The notes under the pieces: model-generated
The model's input: only the letters and a program-made list of their open reading frames with translations
Told to the model about the DNA's origin: nothing
Database searches by the model: none
DNA from: Ruminococcaceae bacterium UBA2719
GTDB taxonomy: Bacteria > Bacillota > Clostridia > Oscillospirales > Acutalibacteraceae
Reading direction: 5' to 3'
DNA: 12,034 nucleotides
NCBI GenBank assembly: GCA_002353935.1
Contig: DEKP01000034.1
Span: forward strand, 1 to 12,034
In this document: one piece after another, positions 5,657 to 12,034 of the stretch
Position numbering within the stretch: position 1 is the stretch's first letter
How the letters are laid out: every line of letters begins with the position of its first letter
Translations under genes and position numbers: made by a program

Positions 5657-6936
5657 TAAAAATACTAAATCAATCAGAGGTTTCAGATGAAGAAATTTTT
5701 AAACGTGAAAATATTAGCTCGAATGTTGAACAAATTGTCACAGAAATCATAGAGAAAGTAAAAACCGATAAAGACAAAGCTCTTTTTGAATATAACAAAA
5801 AATTTGATAAAGCGGATCTTAGCACTCTTGAAGTAAGCAAAGAAGAAATAGATGAAGCGTTTAAACTGGTAGATGACGAGTTTTTAGATATTCTTAGAGA
5901 GGCTGCCGAAAATATACGTAAATTTCATTCAAAACAAGTAAAAAACAGCTTTGTAATAAACGATAAGAACGGTGTTGTCATAGGGCAAAAAGTAATACCT
6001 ATAGCAAAAGCGGGGCTTTATGTTCCGGGTGGTACGGCGGCATATCCGTCAACAGTGCTTATGGACAGTATACCGGCAAAAATAGCGGGCTGCCAAGAGA
6101 TAGTAATTACTACTCCGCCACAGTCAAACGGCAAAGTTAATCCGGTTATTTTAGCTGCTGCAAAAATAGCAGGAGTAAACCGTATATTTAAAGTTGGCGG
6201 AGCACAGGCGATAGCCGCTCTTGCGTACGGCACAGAAAGCATTCCTCAAGTTGATAAAATCGTAGGTCCAGGAAACGCCTTTGTGGCGGAAGCAAAAAAA
6301 CAGGTGTTTGGTCGTGTTAGTATTGATATGATTGCAGGACCCAGCGAAATTTTATGCGTAGCGGATTCTACTTCTGATCCTAAGTTCGTAGCTGCGGATT
6401 TACTCAGCCAAGCTGAACACGATAAGATGGCTTCGGCAGTTTTGGTGTGTGATAATATGGATTTTGCCGCTAAGGTCAGTGATGAGATAGAACGCCAAAT
6501 AGTTAAGCTTGCGCGCTTTGAAATAGCACGTTCGTCTATTGACAATAACGGTAAAATTATTGTGTGTGAAAACAGCATGGAAACCGCAATTGATATTGCT
6601 AATAAAATTGCTCCCGAGCATTTGGAGCTTTGTGTAGATAATCCTTTTGACTATCTTGATAAAATAAAAAATGCCGGTTCTGTTTTTATGGGTAAATATT
6701 GTCCCGAAGCATTGGGGGATTATTTTGCAGGTCCTAATCATACGTTGCCGACATCCGGTACAGCGCGGTTTTCGTCTCCGCTTTCAGTAGATGATTTTGT
6801 AAAAAAATCACAGTTTACTTATTATACTAAAGAGGCTCTTGAATCTGAATATAAAAAAATAGCGTATTTTGCCGAAAAAGAGGGTTTGAATGCACACGCA
6901 AACAGTGCGACTGTTCGGTTTGAAGGTGAACAATGA
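5653..6936 (+). CDS. hisD: Histidinol dehydrogenase
   Basis: This 427-residue, Zn-dependent, NAD-linked enzyme performs the last two oxidations, L-histidinol to L-histidinal to L-histidine. Signature blocks: AGLYVPGGTAAYPSTVLM (120-137), KVGGAQAIAALAYGT (180-194), VGPGNAFVAEAKK (204-216), DMIAGPSEILC (225-235) and LLSQAEHD (250-257). APEHLE (320-325) and YFAGPNHTLPTSGTARF (357-373) follow. Expected Zn ligands Q253, H256, D356 and H415 and the catalytic pair E322/H323 are all present. Length is normal for the family. It overlaps both neighbours by 4 nt (ATGA), as expected for coupled translation. Confidence 0.98.
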   Translation: MIKILNQSEVSDEEIFKRENISSNVEQIVTEIIEKVKTDKDKALFEYNKKFDKADLSTLEVSKEEIDEAFKLVDDEFLDILREAAENIRKFHSKQVKNSFVINDKNGVVIGQKVIPIAKAGLYVPGGTAAYPSTVLMDSIPAKIAGCQEIVITTPPQSNGKVNPVILAAAKIAGVNRIFKVGGAQAIAALAYGTESIPQVDKIVGPGNAFVAEAKKQVFGRVSIDMIAGPSEILCVADSTSDPKFVAADLLSQAEHDKMASAVLVCDNMDFAAKVSDEIERQIVKLARFEIARSSIDNNGKIIVCENSMETAIDIANKIAPEHLELCVDNPFDYLDKIKNAGSVFMGKYCPEALGDYFAGPNHTLPTSGTARFSSPLSVDDFVKKSQFTYYTKEALESEYKKIAYFAEKEGLNAHANSATVRFEGEQ

Positions 6937-8000
6937 GTAGATTTTTTTCAAATAAGTTTTATAAGCTTATACCGTATATTCCGGGAGAACAGCCTAAAAA
7001 AACAGATTATATAAAGCTTAATACCAATGAAAGTCCGTTTTTGCCGTCTGATTCGGTAAAAGAAGCAGTAGCAGAAGAGAGTAAAAGACTTATGCTTTAC
7101 AGCGATCCTGAATGTATTGATTTGAGGGAAAAGTTATCTAAAGTATTAGGAGTCAAGCCTTCTGAAGTTGTTGTTACAAACGGATCTGATGAAATATTAA
7201 ACTTTGCCTTTATGGCGTTTTGCGATGAAAATCACCCAATCGTTTTTCCGGATATCACTTACGGTTTTTATCCGGTATTTGCAAATTTACATAATATACC
7301 CTATACCGAAATACCTGTAAAAGCAGATTTTTCCATTGATATTAACGATTATATAGGGATTAACAAAAACATTGTAATAGCTAACCCCAACGCTCCTACT
7401 TCTCTTTTATTATCAATAAGCGATATAGAAAAAATAGTGAGCTCAAATCCCGATAATATTGTTATTATAGATGAAGCATATATTGACTTTGGCGGCGAAA
7501 GTGCGATAAAATTAATAAATAGGTACAAAAACCTCCTTGTTACCGGAACTTTTTCAAAATCCCGCTCTTTAGCAGGAGCTCGTCTTGGTTTTGGCGTAGC
7601 TGATAAAGATTTGATAGCTGATATCAACACACTTCGATATAGTACAAATCCATATAATGTTAATCGCCTGACACTCAAAGCAGGAATGGCTGCCTTGCAA
7701 GATAATGCGTATTATATGGAAAAATGCAAAAAGATTGTAGATACAAGAGAGTATACCGCACGGCAGTTAGAGAATTTAGGATTCGAAGTTTTAGAATCTT
7801 TTACTAATTTTCTCTTTGTAAAAAGTGAAAAAATTGACGGTGAAACTCTTTATAAAGAGTTAAAGAGGCGAAAAATTTTAGTTCGTCATTTTAGTTTGGA
7901 AAGAATCAAAGATTATAACAGAATTACTATCGGAACGAAAGAACAAATGGAAGTTTTAATAGAAAAAATAAAAGAAATTTTTAAGGAGAATAACTTATGA
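6933..8000 (+). CDS. hisC: Histidinol-phosphate aminotransferase
   Basis: This 355-residue fold-type-I PLP enzyme transfers the amino group from glutamate to imidazole-acetol phosphate. It begins with YIPGEQP and KLNTNESPF (28-36), a HisC hallmark. VTNGSDEIL (81-89) binds the cofactor phosphate. NPNAPT (151-156), D180 in IIDEAYIDF and TGTFSKSRSLAGARLGF (204-220, with K209 as the Schiff-base lysine) complete the active site. NRITIGT (329-335) carries the carboxylate-binding Arg (R330). Its place between hisD and hisB makes HisC, rather than a general aromatic transaminase, the firm choice. It starts in an ATGA overlap with hisD and ends in another with hisB. Confidence 0.97.
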   Translation: MSRFFSNKFYKLIPYIPGEQPKKTDYIKLNTNESPFLPSDSVKEAVAEESKRLMLYSDPECIDLREKLSKVLGVKPSEVVVTNGSDEILNFAFMAFCDENHPIVFPDITYGFYPVFANLHNIPYTEIPVKADFSIDINDYIGINKNIVIANPNAPTSLLLSISDIEKIVSSNPDNIVIIDEAYIDFGGESAIKLINRYKNLLVTGTFSKSRSLAGARLGFGVADKDLIADINTLRYSTNPYNVNRLTLKAGMAALQDNAYYMEKCKKIVDTREYTARQLENLGFEVLESFTNFLFVKSEKIDGETLYKELKRRKILVRHFSLERIKDYNRITIGTKEQMEVLIEKIKEIFKENNL

Positions 8001-8584
8001 GAACCTCAGAAATAACCAGAAAAACGTTTGAGACAGATATAAATTTGAGTTTGAATTTAGATGGCAGCGGCAGCGGTGATATTAATACCTCTTGCGGATT
8101 TTTAGATCATATGTTGACACTGTTTGCTCGTCACGGAAATTTTGATTTATCTGTTTCTTGCGTAGGTGATATTAAAGTTGATTTTCATCATACTGTTGAA
8201 GATGTCGGAATTGCTTTGGGTTCAGCTTTTAAAGAAGCCTTGGGGGATAAAAAGGGCATTATACGTTACGGCAGTGTTATGCTGCCAATGGATGAAGCTT
8301 TGATTTTAAGTGCTATAGATATTTCCGGACGCGGCGGTGCCTATTTAGAGTTTGATATTCCTGCACAAAAGGTCGGAGATTTTGATACAGAGCTTTGTGA
8401 AGAGTTTTTTGCTGCCTTTGCAAGAGAGAGCGGAATAACGCTTCATATAAAACAGTTTAGCGGTAAAAATTCTCATCACATTATTGAGGGAGCATTCAAA
8501 AGTGTTGCCAGGAGTTTGAAAACCGCTGTAAGTATAGATAAAGAAAATGTCGACAGTATACCGTCGACAAAAGGTTTGTTATGA
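7997..8584 (+). CDS. hisB: Imidazoleglycerol-phosphate dehydratase (monofunctional)
   Basis: This 195-residue enzyme dehydrates imidazole glycerol phosphate to imidazole-acetol phosphate. Family motifs include CGFLDHMLTLFARHG (33-47), DFHHTVEDVGIALG (62-75, with metal-binding H64, H65 and E68), PMDEALI (97-103), IDISGRG (107-113) and GKNSHHIIEGAFKS (156-169, with H160, H161 and E164). The protein ends in IPSTKGLL, a typical C-terminus. Both halves of the duplicated dehydratase fold are present, with no fused phosphatase domain; the phosphatase is supplied by hisK at the end of the operon. AAGGAG (7983-7988) is 8 nt before the ATG. Its last codons contain a hairpin directly before the hisH ribosome binding site (see 8548-8569). 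Confidence 0.98.
   Translation: MRTSEITRKTFETDINLSLNLDGSGSGDINTSCGFLDHMLTLFARHGNFDLSVSCVGDIKVDFHHTVEDVGIALGSAFKEALGDKKGIIRYGSVMLPMDEALILSAIDISGRGGAYLEFDIPAQKVGDFDTELCEEFFAAFARESGITLHIKQFSGKNSHHIIEGAFKSVARSLKTAVSIDKENVDSIPSTKGLL
8548..8569 (+). repeat. Inverted repeat at the hisB-hisH junction
   Basis: TGTCGAC (8548-8554) and GTCGACA (8563-8569) form a perfect 7-bp stem with an 8-nt loop. Each arm also contains the palindrome GTCGAC. The hairpin ends just before AAAAGG (8569-8574), the ribosome binding site of hisH. It encodes the conserved HisB tail around VDSIPSTKG, so it may be no more than a by-product of that coding sequence. Confidence 0.6.
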
Positions 8585-9189
8585 TAGCGATTGTTGATTA
8601 CGGTGTCGGTAATTTGTATTCGTTATCGTCTTCTCTGAAATTTATCGGCGAAGATGTGGTTGTTACCGGCGAAAAGGATAAAATAGCCCGCGCAGATAAG
8701 ATGATTCTTCCGGGAGTCGGAGCTTTTTCTGACGCTATGAAAAAATTAACAGATTCAGGGATTGCAGACATTATCAAAGAACAGGCGAATCTAGGCAAAG
8801 ATATTATGGGAATTTGCCTTGGAATGCAGCTTTTGTTTGAAAAAAGCTATGAGTATGGAGAGCACAAAGGTCTTTCGCTTTTGAAGGGAAATATTGTACC
8901 GCTTGAAGGATATATTGATAAAAGGCTTAAAATTCCGCATATTGGTTGGAACTCATTGAAATTTGAAAGGGAGAGCAAGTTGTTTAAATATATCAACGAG
9001 GGTGATTATGTGTATTTTGTCCATTCATATTATGCCTGTGAGTGTTCTGAAAGTATTATAGCGAGTACATCTTATGATAAGCCGGTTACTGCGGCGGTTC
9101 AAAAAGAAAACATCTACGGCTGCCAGTTCCATCCCGAAAAAAGCGGTGCAGTAGGACTTAATATTCTGCGTGCATTTTGTGAAAGGTGA
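8581..9189 (+). CDS. hisH: Imidazole glycerol phosphate synthase, glutaminase subunit
   Basis: This 202-residue class I (triad) glutamine amidotransferase hydrolyses glutamine and channels ammonia to HisF. IVDYGVGNLYSL at the N-terminus, MILPGVGAF (41-49) and MGICLGMQLLFE (76-87, nucleophile C79) are visible. PHIGWN (119-124), YFVHSYYA (145-152) and CQFHPEKSG (181-189, with H184 and E186) complete the triad. Length is normal. It begins in a 4-nt ATGA overlap with hisB and ends 4 nt before hisA. Its partner hisF lies one gene downstream; hisA lies between the two. Confidence 0.98.
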   Translation: MIAIVDYGVGNLYSLSSSLKFIGEDVVVTGEKDKIARADKMILPGVGAFSDAMKKLTDSGIADIIKEQANLGKDIMGICLGMQLLFEKSYEYGEHKGLSLLKGNIVPLEGYIDKRLKIPHIGWNSLKFERESKLFKYINEGDYVYFVHSYYACECSESIIASTSYDKPVTAAVQKENIYGCQFHPEKSGAVGLNILRAFCER

Positions 9190-9193
9190 TTTT

Positions 9194-9907
9194 ATGATTA
9201 TACTTCCGGCAATAGATTTGTATAATAAAAAAGTAGTGCGTCTTCTTCACGGCGATTATGAAAAAATGACTGTTTATAGTGAAAATCCGCTCGAAATTGC
9301 AAAAGATTTTGAAGCTAAAGGCTCAAAATATATCCATGTTGTAGACTTAGAGGGCGCAAAATTTGGAACTACGCCTAATATTTGCATAATTGAGGAAATT
9401 TCCAAAAACACCTCGCTTTCTATAGAGATCGGCGGAGGTATACGCAGTATGGATACAATAGAACGTTACCTGTCAATAGGTGTAAATAAAGTTATTTTAG
9501 GCACAGTAGCTGTTGATAACGAAGAGTTTCTTGATGAGGCGCTTAAAGAATACGGCGAACATATAGCTGTCGGAGCAGATGTTAAAGATGGATTTATCGC
9601 AGTAAAGGGCTGGACAGAAAAATCAAACTTTACACTCGAAGAGTTTATGAAAAAAATGCAGTCTAAGGGTGTAAAAAATGTGATATGTACCGATATTTCT
9701 AAAGATGGAGCTATGAAAGGCACGAATCTCGAATTATATTCTGAATTATCAAAAAGATATTCACTTGATATAACTGCTTCCGGAGGCGTATCATCCACAG
9801 AAGATATCAGAAGGCTTAAAGAAATGAATATTTATGCTGCTATTATCGGCAAGGCCTATTATACAGGAATTGTCGATATCACAGAAGCATTGGAGGTAGC
9901 TCGATGA
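9194..9907 (+). CDS. hisA: ProFAR isomerase (phosphoribosylformimino-AICAR ribotide isomerase)
   Basis: This 237-residue (beta/alpha)8 barrel opens the ribose of ProFAR by an Amadori rearrangement to give PRFAR. ILPAIDLYNKKVVRLLHGDY (3-22, with catalytic D8), HVVDLEGAK (48-56), EIGGGIRS (78-85), VGADVKDG (126-133, with the second catalytic Asp at D129), CTDISKDGAMKGTN (165-178) and ASGGVSSTEDI (195-205) match the family. I place the start at ATG 9194, preceded by AAAGGTGA (9182-9189). An in-frame GTG at 9170 would add eight residues inside hisH and has no comparable ribosome binding site. The gene ends in a 4-nt overlap with hisF, its structural relative. Confidence 0.97.
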   Translation: MIILPAIDLYNKKVVRLLHGDYEKMTVYSENPLEIAKDFEAKGSKYIHVVDLEGAKFGTTPNICIIEEISKNTSLSIEIGGGIRSMDTIERYLSIGVNKVILGTVAVDNEEFLDEALKEYGEHIAVGADVKDGFIAVKGWTEKSNFTLEEFMKKMQSKGVKNVICTDISKDGAMKGTNLELYSELSKRYSLDITASGGVSSTEDIRRLKEMNIYAAIIGKAYYTGIVDITEALEVAR

Positions 9908-10662
9908 TTACCAAACGGATTATTCCTTGCCTGGATGTAAAAAACGGCAGAGTTGTAAAGGGCGTGAATTTTCGAGGCTTAAATGATGTTTCTTCACCAA
10001 TTGAGCTTGCGCGTTATTATAGTGATAACGGTGCTGATGAATTGGTTTTTTATGATATAACAGCATCTTTTGAAGAACGTAAGCTTTTTACCGATATTCT
10101 AAGAGCTGTAGCAAGTGAGATTTTTATTCCGCTTACTGTAGGCGGAGGAATTTCCACTGTTGATGATTTTGACCGCGTGTTAAAATGCGGAGCTGATAAG
10201 GTATCGGTCAATTCAGGTGCAATTTCAAATCCTAGTTTAATAGAAGACGCCGCAAAAAAATATGGTAATCAATGCGTTGTTTTGTCGGTAGACGTTAAGC
10301 GTGTAGACGGTAAATTTAAGGTGTTTTCAAAAGGTGGCAGAGAAAATACAAACATCGACGCGCTTGAATGGATAAAAAACGGAGTTGAACAGGGTGCGGG
10401 AGAGATAGTTGTTAATTCCATTGATACTGACGGCGTAAAAAGAGGTTTTGATATTGAAATGCTAAGAGCAGTACTTGAAATTGTAAATGTGCCTGTTATT
10501 GCATCTGGCGGAGCTGGTTGTACACAAGATTTTATAGATCTTTTTAAACAACTTCCCAGTATAGATGCCGGACTTGCAGCTTCAGTTTTTCACTTTGGTG
10601 AAATAAAAATAAACGATTTGAAAAAGACATTAAAAGAAAATGATATTCTTGTGAGGTTATAA
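9904..10662 (+). CDS. hisF: Imidazole glycerol phosphate synthase, cyclase subunit
   Basis: This 252-residue (beta/alpha)8 barrel uses ammonia from HisH to convert PRFAR to imidazole glycerol phosphate and AICAR. RIIPCLDVKNGRVVKGVNF (5-23, catalytic D11), LTVGGGIST (77-85), GADKVSVNSGAI (96-107), VVLSVDVKR (125-133, catalytic D130), NSIDTDGVKRGFD (about 171-183) and VIASGGAG (about 197-204) are present in the expected order. The block ITASFEERK stands where many HisF proteins have ITASxEGR, a modest divergence. Length is normal. It starts in an ATGA overlap with hisA and ends 1 nt before hisIE. AICAR released here links the pathway to purine synthesis. Confidence 0.98.
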   Translation: MITKRIIPCLDVKNGRVVKGVNFRGLNDVSSPIELARYYSDNGADELVFYDITASFEERKLFTDILRAVASEIFIPLTVGGGISTVDDFDRVLKCGADKVSVNSGAISNPSLIEDAAKKYGNQCVVLSVDVKRVDGKFKVFSKGGRENTNIDALEWIKNGVEQGAGEIVVNSIDTDGVKRGFDIEMLRAVLEIVNVPVIASGGAGCTQDFIDLFKQLPSIDAGLAASVFHFGEIKINDLKKTLKENDILVRL

Positions 10663-10663
10663 T

Positions 10664-11311
10664 ATGATTGATATTAATGAACTTAAATTTGATTCAAACG
10701 GACTGATTCCTGCGGTAGTTGTAGATTCTGTTTCAAAGAAAGTTTTGACGGTTGCGTATATGAACAAGGAAAGTCTCGAAATATCCCTGAGAAAAGGGCT
10801 TACTTGTTTTTACAGCAGATCGCGTCAAGAACTGTGGCTTAAAGGTGAGACCAGCGGCAACTATCAGCACATAGTTAGTATTACCGCAGATTGCGATAAT
10901 GACGCTTTAGTGATTGTTGTTGAAAAAGATGGTCCGGCATGTCATACGGGGTCTGATTCCTGTTTTACAAAACCTGTTTATCAAAGTGATACTTTATCAG
11001 AGTTTAGCTTGCAGTCTTTGTATGAATTGCTTCAAGATAGAAAAGACAAAAAGCCTGAGGGTTCATATACAACCTATTTGTTCGAGAAAGGTCTCGATAA
11101 AATTCTAAAAAAGATTGGCGAGGAATCTACTGAGGTGATTATTGCTGCCAAAGCTGAAGATAAAAAAGAGACAGTTTACGAATTGGCAGATCTTATGTAT
11201 CATGCGATGGTACTGATGGTAGATATGGGAATATCGGTAGAGGATGTGCACCGCGAATTAAAATCTCGCCATATTATTGATCATAAAGTAAAACAAGAAA
11301 AGATGACTTGA
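10664..11311 (+). CDS. hisIE: Bifunctional phosphoribosyl-AMP cyclohydrolase / phosphoribosyl-ATP pyrophosphatase
   Basis: This 215-residue fusion carries out steps two and three. The N-terminal HisI domain (about 1-105) has VLTVAYMNKESLE (27-39), YSRSRQELWLKGETSGNYQ (50-68), DCDNDALV (76-83, metal-binding Asp/Cys) and GPACHTGSDSCF (90-101, with C93 and C100). The C-terminal HisE domain (about 115-205) has KILKKIGEESTEVIIAAK (146-163, acidic metal-binding face), ELADLMYHAMVLM (173-185) and LKSRH (199-203). GAGGT at 10653-10657 lies 6 nt before the ATG, which is 1 nt after the hisF stop. No frameshift or loss of key residues is seen in either domain. Confidence 0.97.
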   Translation: MIDINELKFDSNGLIPAVVVDSVSKKVLTVAYMNKESLEISLRKGLTCFYSRSRQELWLKGETSGNYQHIVSITADCDNDALVIVVEKDGPACHTGSDSCFTKPVYQSDTLSEFSLQSLYELLQDRKDKKPEGSYTTYLFEKGLDKILKKIGEESTEVIIAAKAEDKKETVYELADLMYHAMVLMVDMGISVEDVHRELKSRHIIDHKVKQEKMT

Positions 11312-11312
11312 T

Positions 11313-12034
11313 ATGATTTCAAACTACCATACGCACACTCTCTTTTGCGACGGCAGCGATACTCCCGAGGAACTGATAAAAACCGCAATTTCTTTAAAAA
11401 TGGATGAAATCGGATTTTCCGGGCACAGCTATACTTATTTTGATGAAAGCTACTGCATGTCAAAGCAGGGAACCGTTAAATATAAAGAAACCATAAATTT
11501 TCTGAAAGAAAAATATAAAGACAAGATCAAAGTGTTACTGGGTGTTGAGCAGGATTATTATTCTTTAGAAGAAACAACGGACTATGATTTTATCATCGGA
11601 AGCGTTCATTATGTAAAAAAAGGAGATTTTTTTCTTCCGATAGATGAAAGTAAAGAATTGCTTCTAGAAAATATTGACCGTTATTATAACGGAGATATTT
11701 ATGCTCTTATAGAAGATTATTATTCTACGGTAGCATATATATATAATCGCACAAAATGCGATATAGTAGGACATTTTGATTTGATAACTAAATTTAATGA
11801 AAATAATGAATTGTTTGATGAGAAGAATTCACGATATGTTGCAGCTTATAAAAAGGCGATAGAAAGCCTCAAAGATATTCAATGTAAATTTGAGGTTAAT
11901 TTTGGAGCGGTTGCTAAGGGTTATCGAAGTTTGCCGTACCCTTCACGTGAGATATTAAGACTTTTAAAAAACTACAACAAGGAGATTGTTTTCTCGTCAG
12001 ATTGTCACACTAAGGACAAGCTTCTTTTTGGTTA
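11313..12034 (+). CDS. hisK: PHP-family histidinol-phosphatase, 3' end outside window
   Basis: The frame stays open to the window edge, giving 240 residues of a family that usually has about 260-270. It dephosphorylates L-histidinol phosphate. PHP-fold metal-binding motifs occur in order: NYHTHTLFCDG (4-14, H6 and H8), SGHS (36-39, H38), GVEQDYY (77-83, E79), GSVHYV (96-101, H99), DIVGHFDLITKF (150-161, H154), EVNFGA (194-199) and FSSDCHTKD (227-235, D230 and H232). This is the HisK/HisJ type found in Firmicutes and lactococci, unrelated to the HAD phosphatase fused to HisB in enterics. The ATG is 1 nt after the hisIE stop and has no strong Shine-Dalgarno, so translation probably depends on coupling. 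Some authors call the gene hisJ. Confidence 0.93.
   Translation, partial: MISNYHTHTLFCDGSDTPEELIKTAISLKMDEIGFSGHSYTYFDESYCMSKQGTVKYKETINFLKEKYKDKIKVLLGVEQDYYSLEETTDYDFIIGSVHYVKKGDFFLPIDESKELLLENIDRYYNGDIYALIEDYYSTVAYIYNRTKCDIVGHFDLITKFNENNELFDEKNSRYVAAYKKAIESLKDIQCKFEVNFGAVAKGYRSLPYPSREILRLLKNYNKEIVFSSDCHTKDKLLFG

Noticed and set aside
6246..6578. Minus-strand open frame opposite hisD, with similar ones opposite hisC (7349-7678) and hisA (9466-9798)
   Set aside because: All are antisense to conserved enzyme motifs with no family resemblance or ribosome binding site. They are shadows of the real genes.
9170..9193. GTG start for hisA inside hisH
   Set aside because: HisA proteins begin directly at the first beta strand (IILPAID), and the ATG at 9194 has a good AAAGGTGA site.
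1..12034. CRISPR array, tRNA/rRNA genes, insertion sequence or phage genes
   Set aside because: No regularly spaced repeats, no recognisable structural RNA sequence, no transposase or integrase motif and no abrupt composition change were seen. The window is core metabolism.

Overview
The window is about 12 kb of AT-rich, gene-dense DNA with every recognised gene on the + strand. It looks like a member of the Clostridia. The signs are strong GGAGG-type ribosome binding sites, near-consensus sigma-A promoters, an OadG/OadB Na+-pump decarboxylase pair, a YerC/YecD (TrpR-like) regulator heading the histidine operon, a short-form HisG paired with HisZ, and a PHP-type histidinol phosphatase. I cannot assign a genus from sequence alone.

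Layout: (1) positions 2-133 hold the last 43 codons of an unrecognised gene. (2) A TTGAAA-17-TATAAT promoter at 211-239 drives oadG-like (275-646) and oadB-like (665-1906) genes, which encode the small membrane anchor and the Na+-translocating carboxybiotin decarboxylase subunit. A 13-bp hairpin terminator follows at 1946-1984. (3) A 250-bp intergenic region carries one good promoter, one weaker one, and three copies of a 10-bp sequence (AATTTTGCAA; two direct, one inverted) in the leader of a subgroup-Ic aspartate aminotransferase (about 2161-3447). (4) A probable terminator at 3485-3545 is followed by a perfect-consensus promoter (TTGACA-17-TATAAT, 3566-3594) and a small dyad just downstream of the predicted start of transcription. 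(5) A tightly packed operon then runs to the end of the window: yerC-like, hisZ, hisG, hisD, hisC, hisB, hisH, hisA, hisF, hisIE and hisK (the last cut by the window edge). Six junctions overlap by 4-8 nt and the others leave gaps of only 1-5 nt after the stop.

Together the his genes encode every step from PRPP plus ATP to histidine: HisZ/HisG (phosphoribosylation), HisIE (two steps), HisA (isomerisation), HisH/HisF (glutamine-dependent ring closure, releasing AICAR), HisB (dehydration), HisC (transamination), HisK (dephosphorylation) and HisD (two oxidations). The YerC-like protein is the obvious candidate for a histidine-responsive repressor of the unit. There is no room for a T-box and no His-codon leader peptide between the promoter and the first gene.

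I do not see a clearly undescribed system. The parts most worth a second look are the triple AATTTTGCAA leader, the candidate operator at the his promoter, and the OadB/OadG pair, which has an enlarged loop and no visible carboxyltransferase or biotin-carrier partner.
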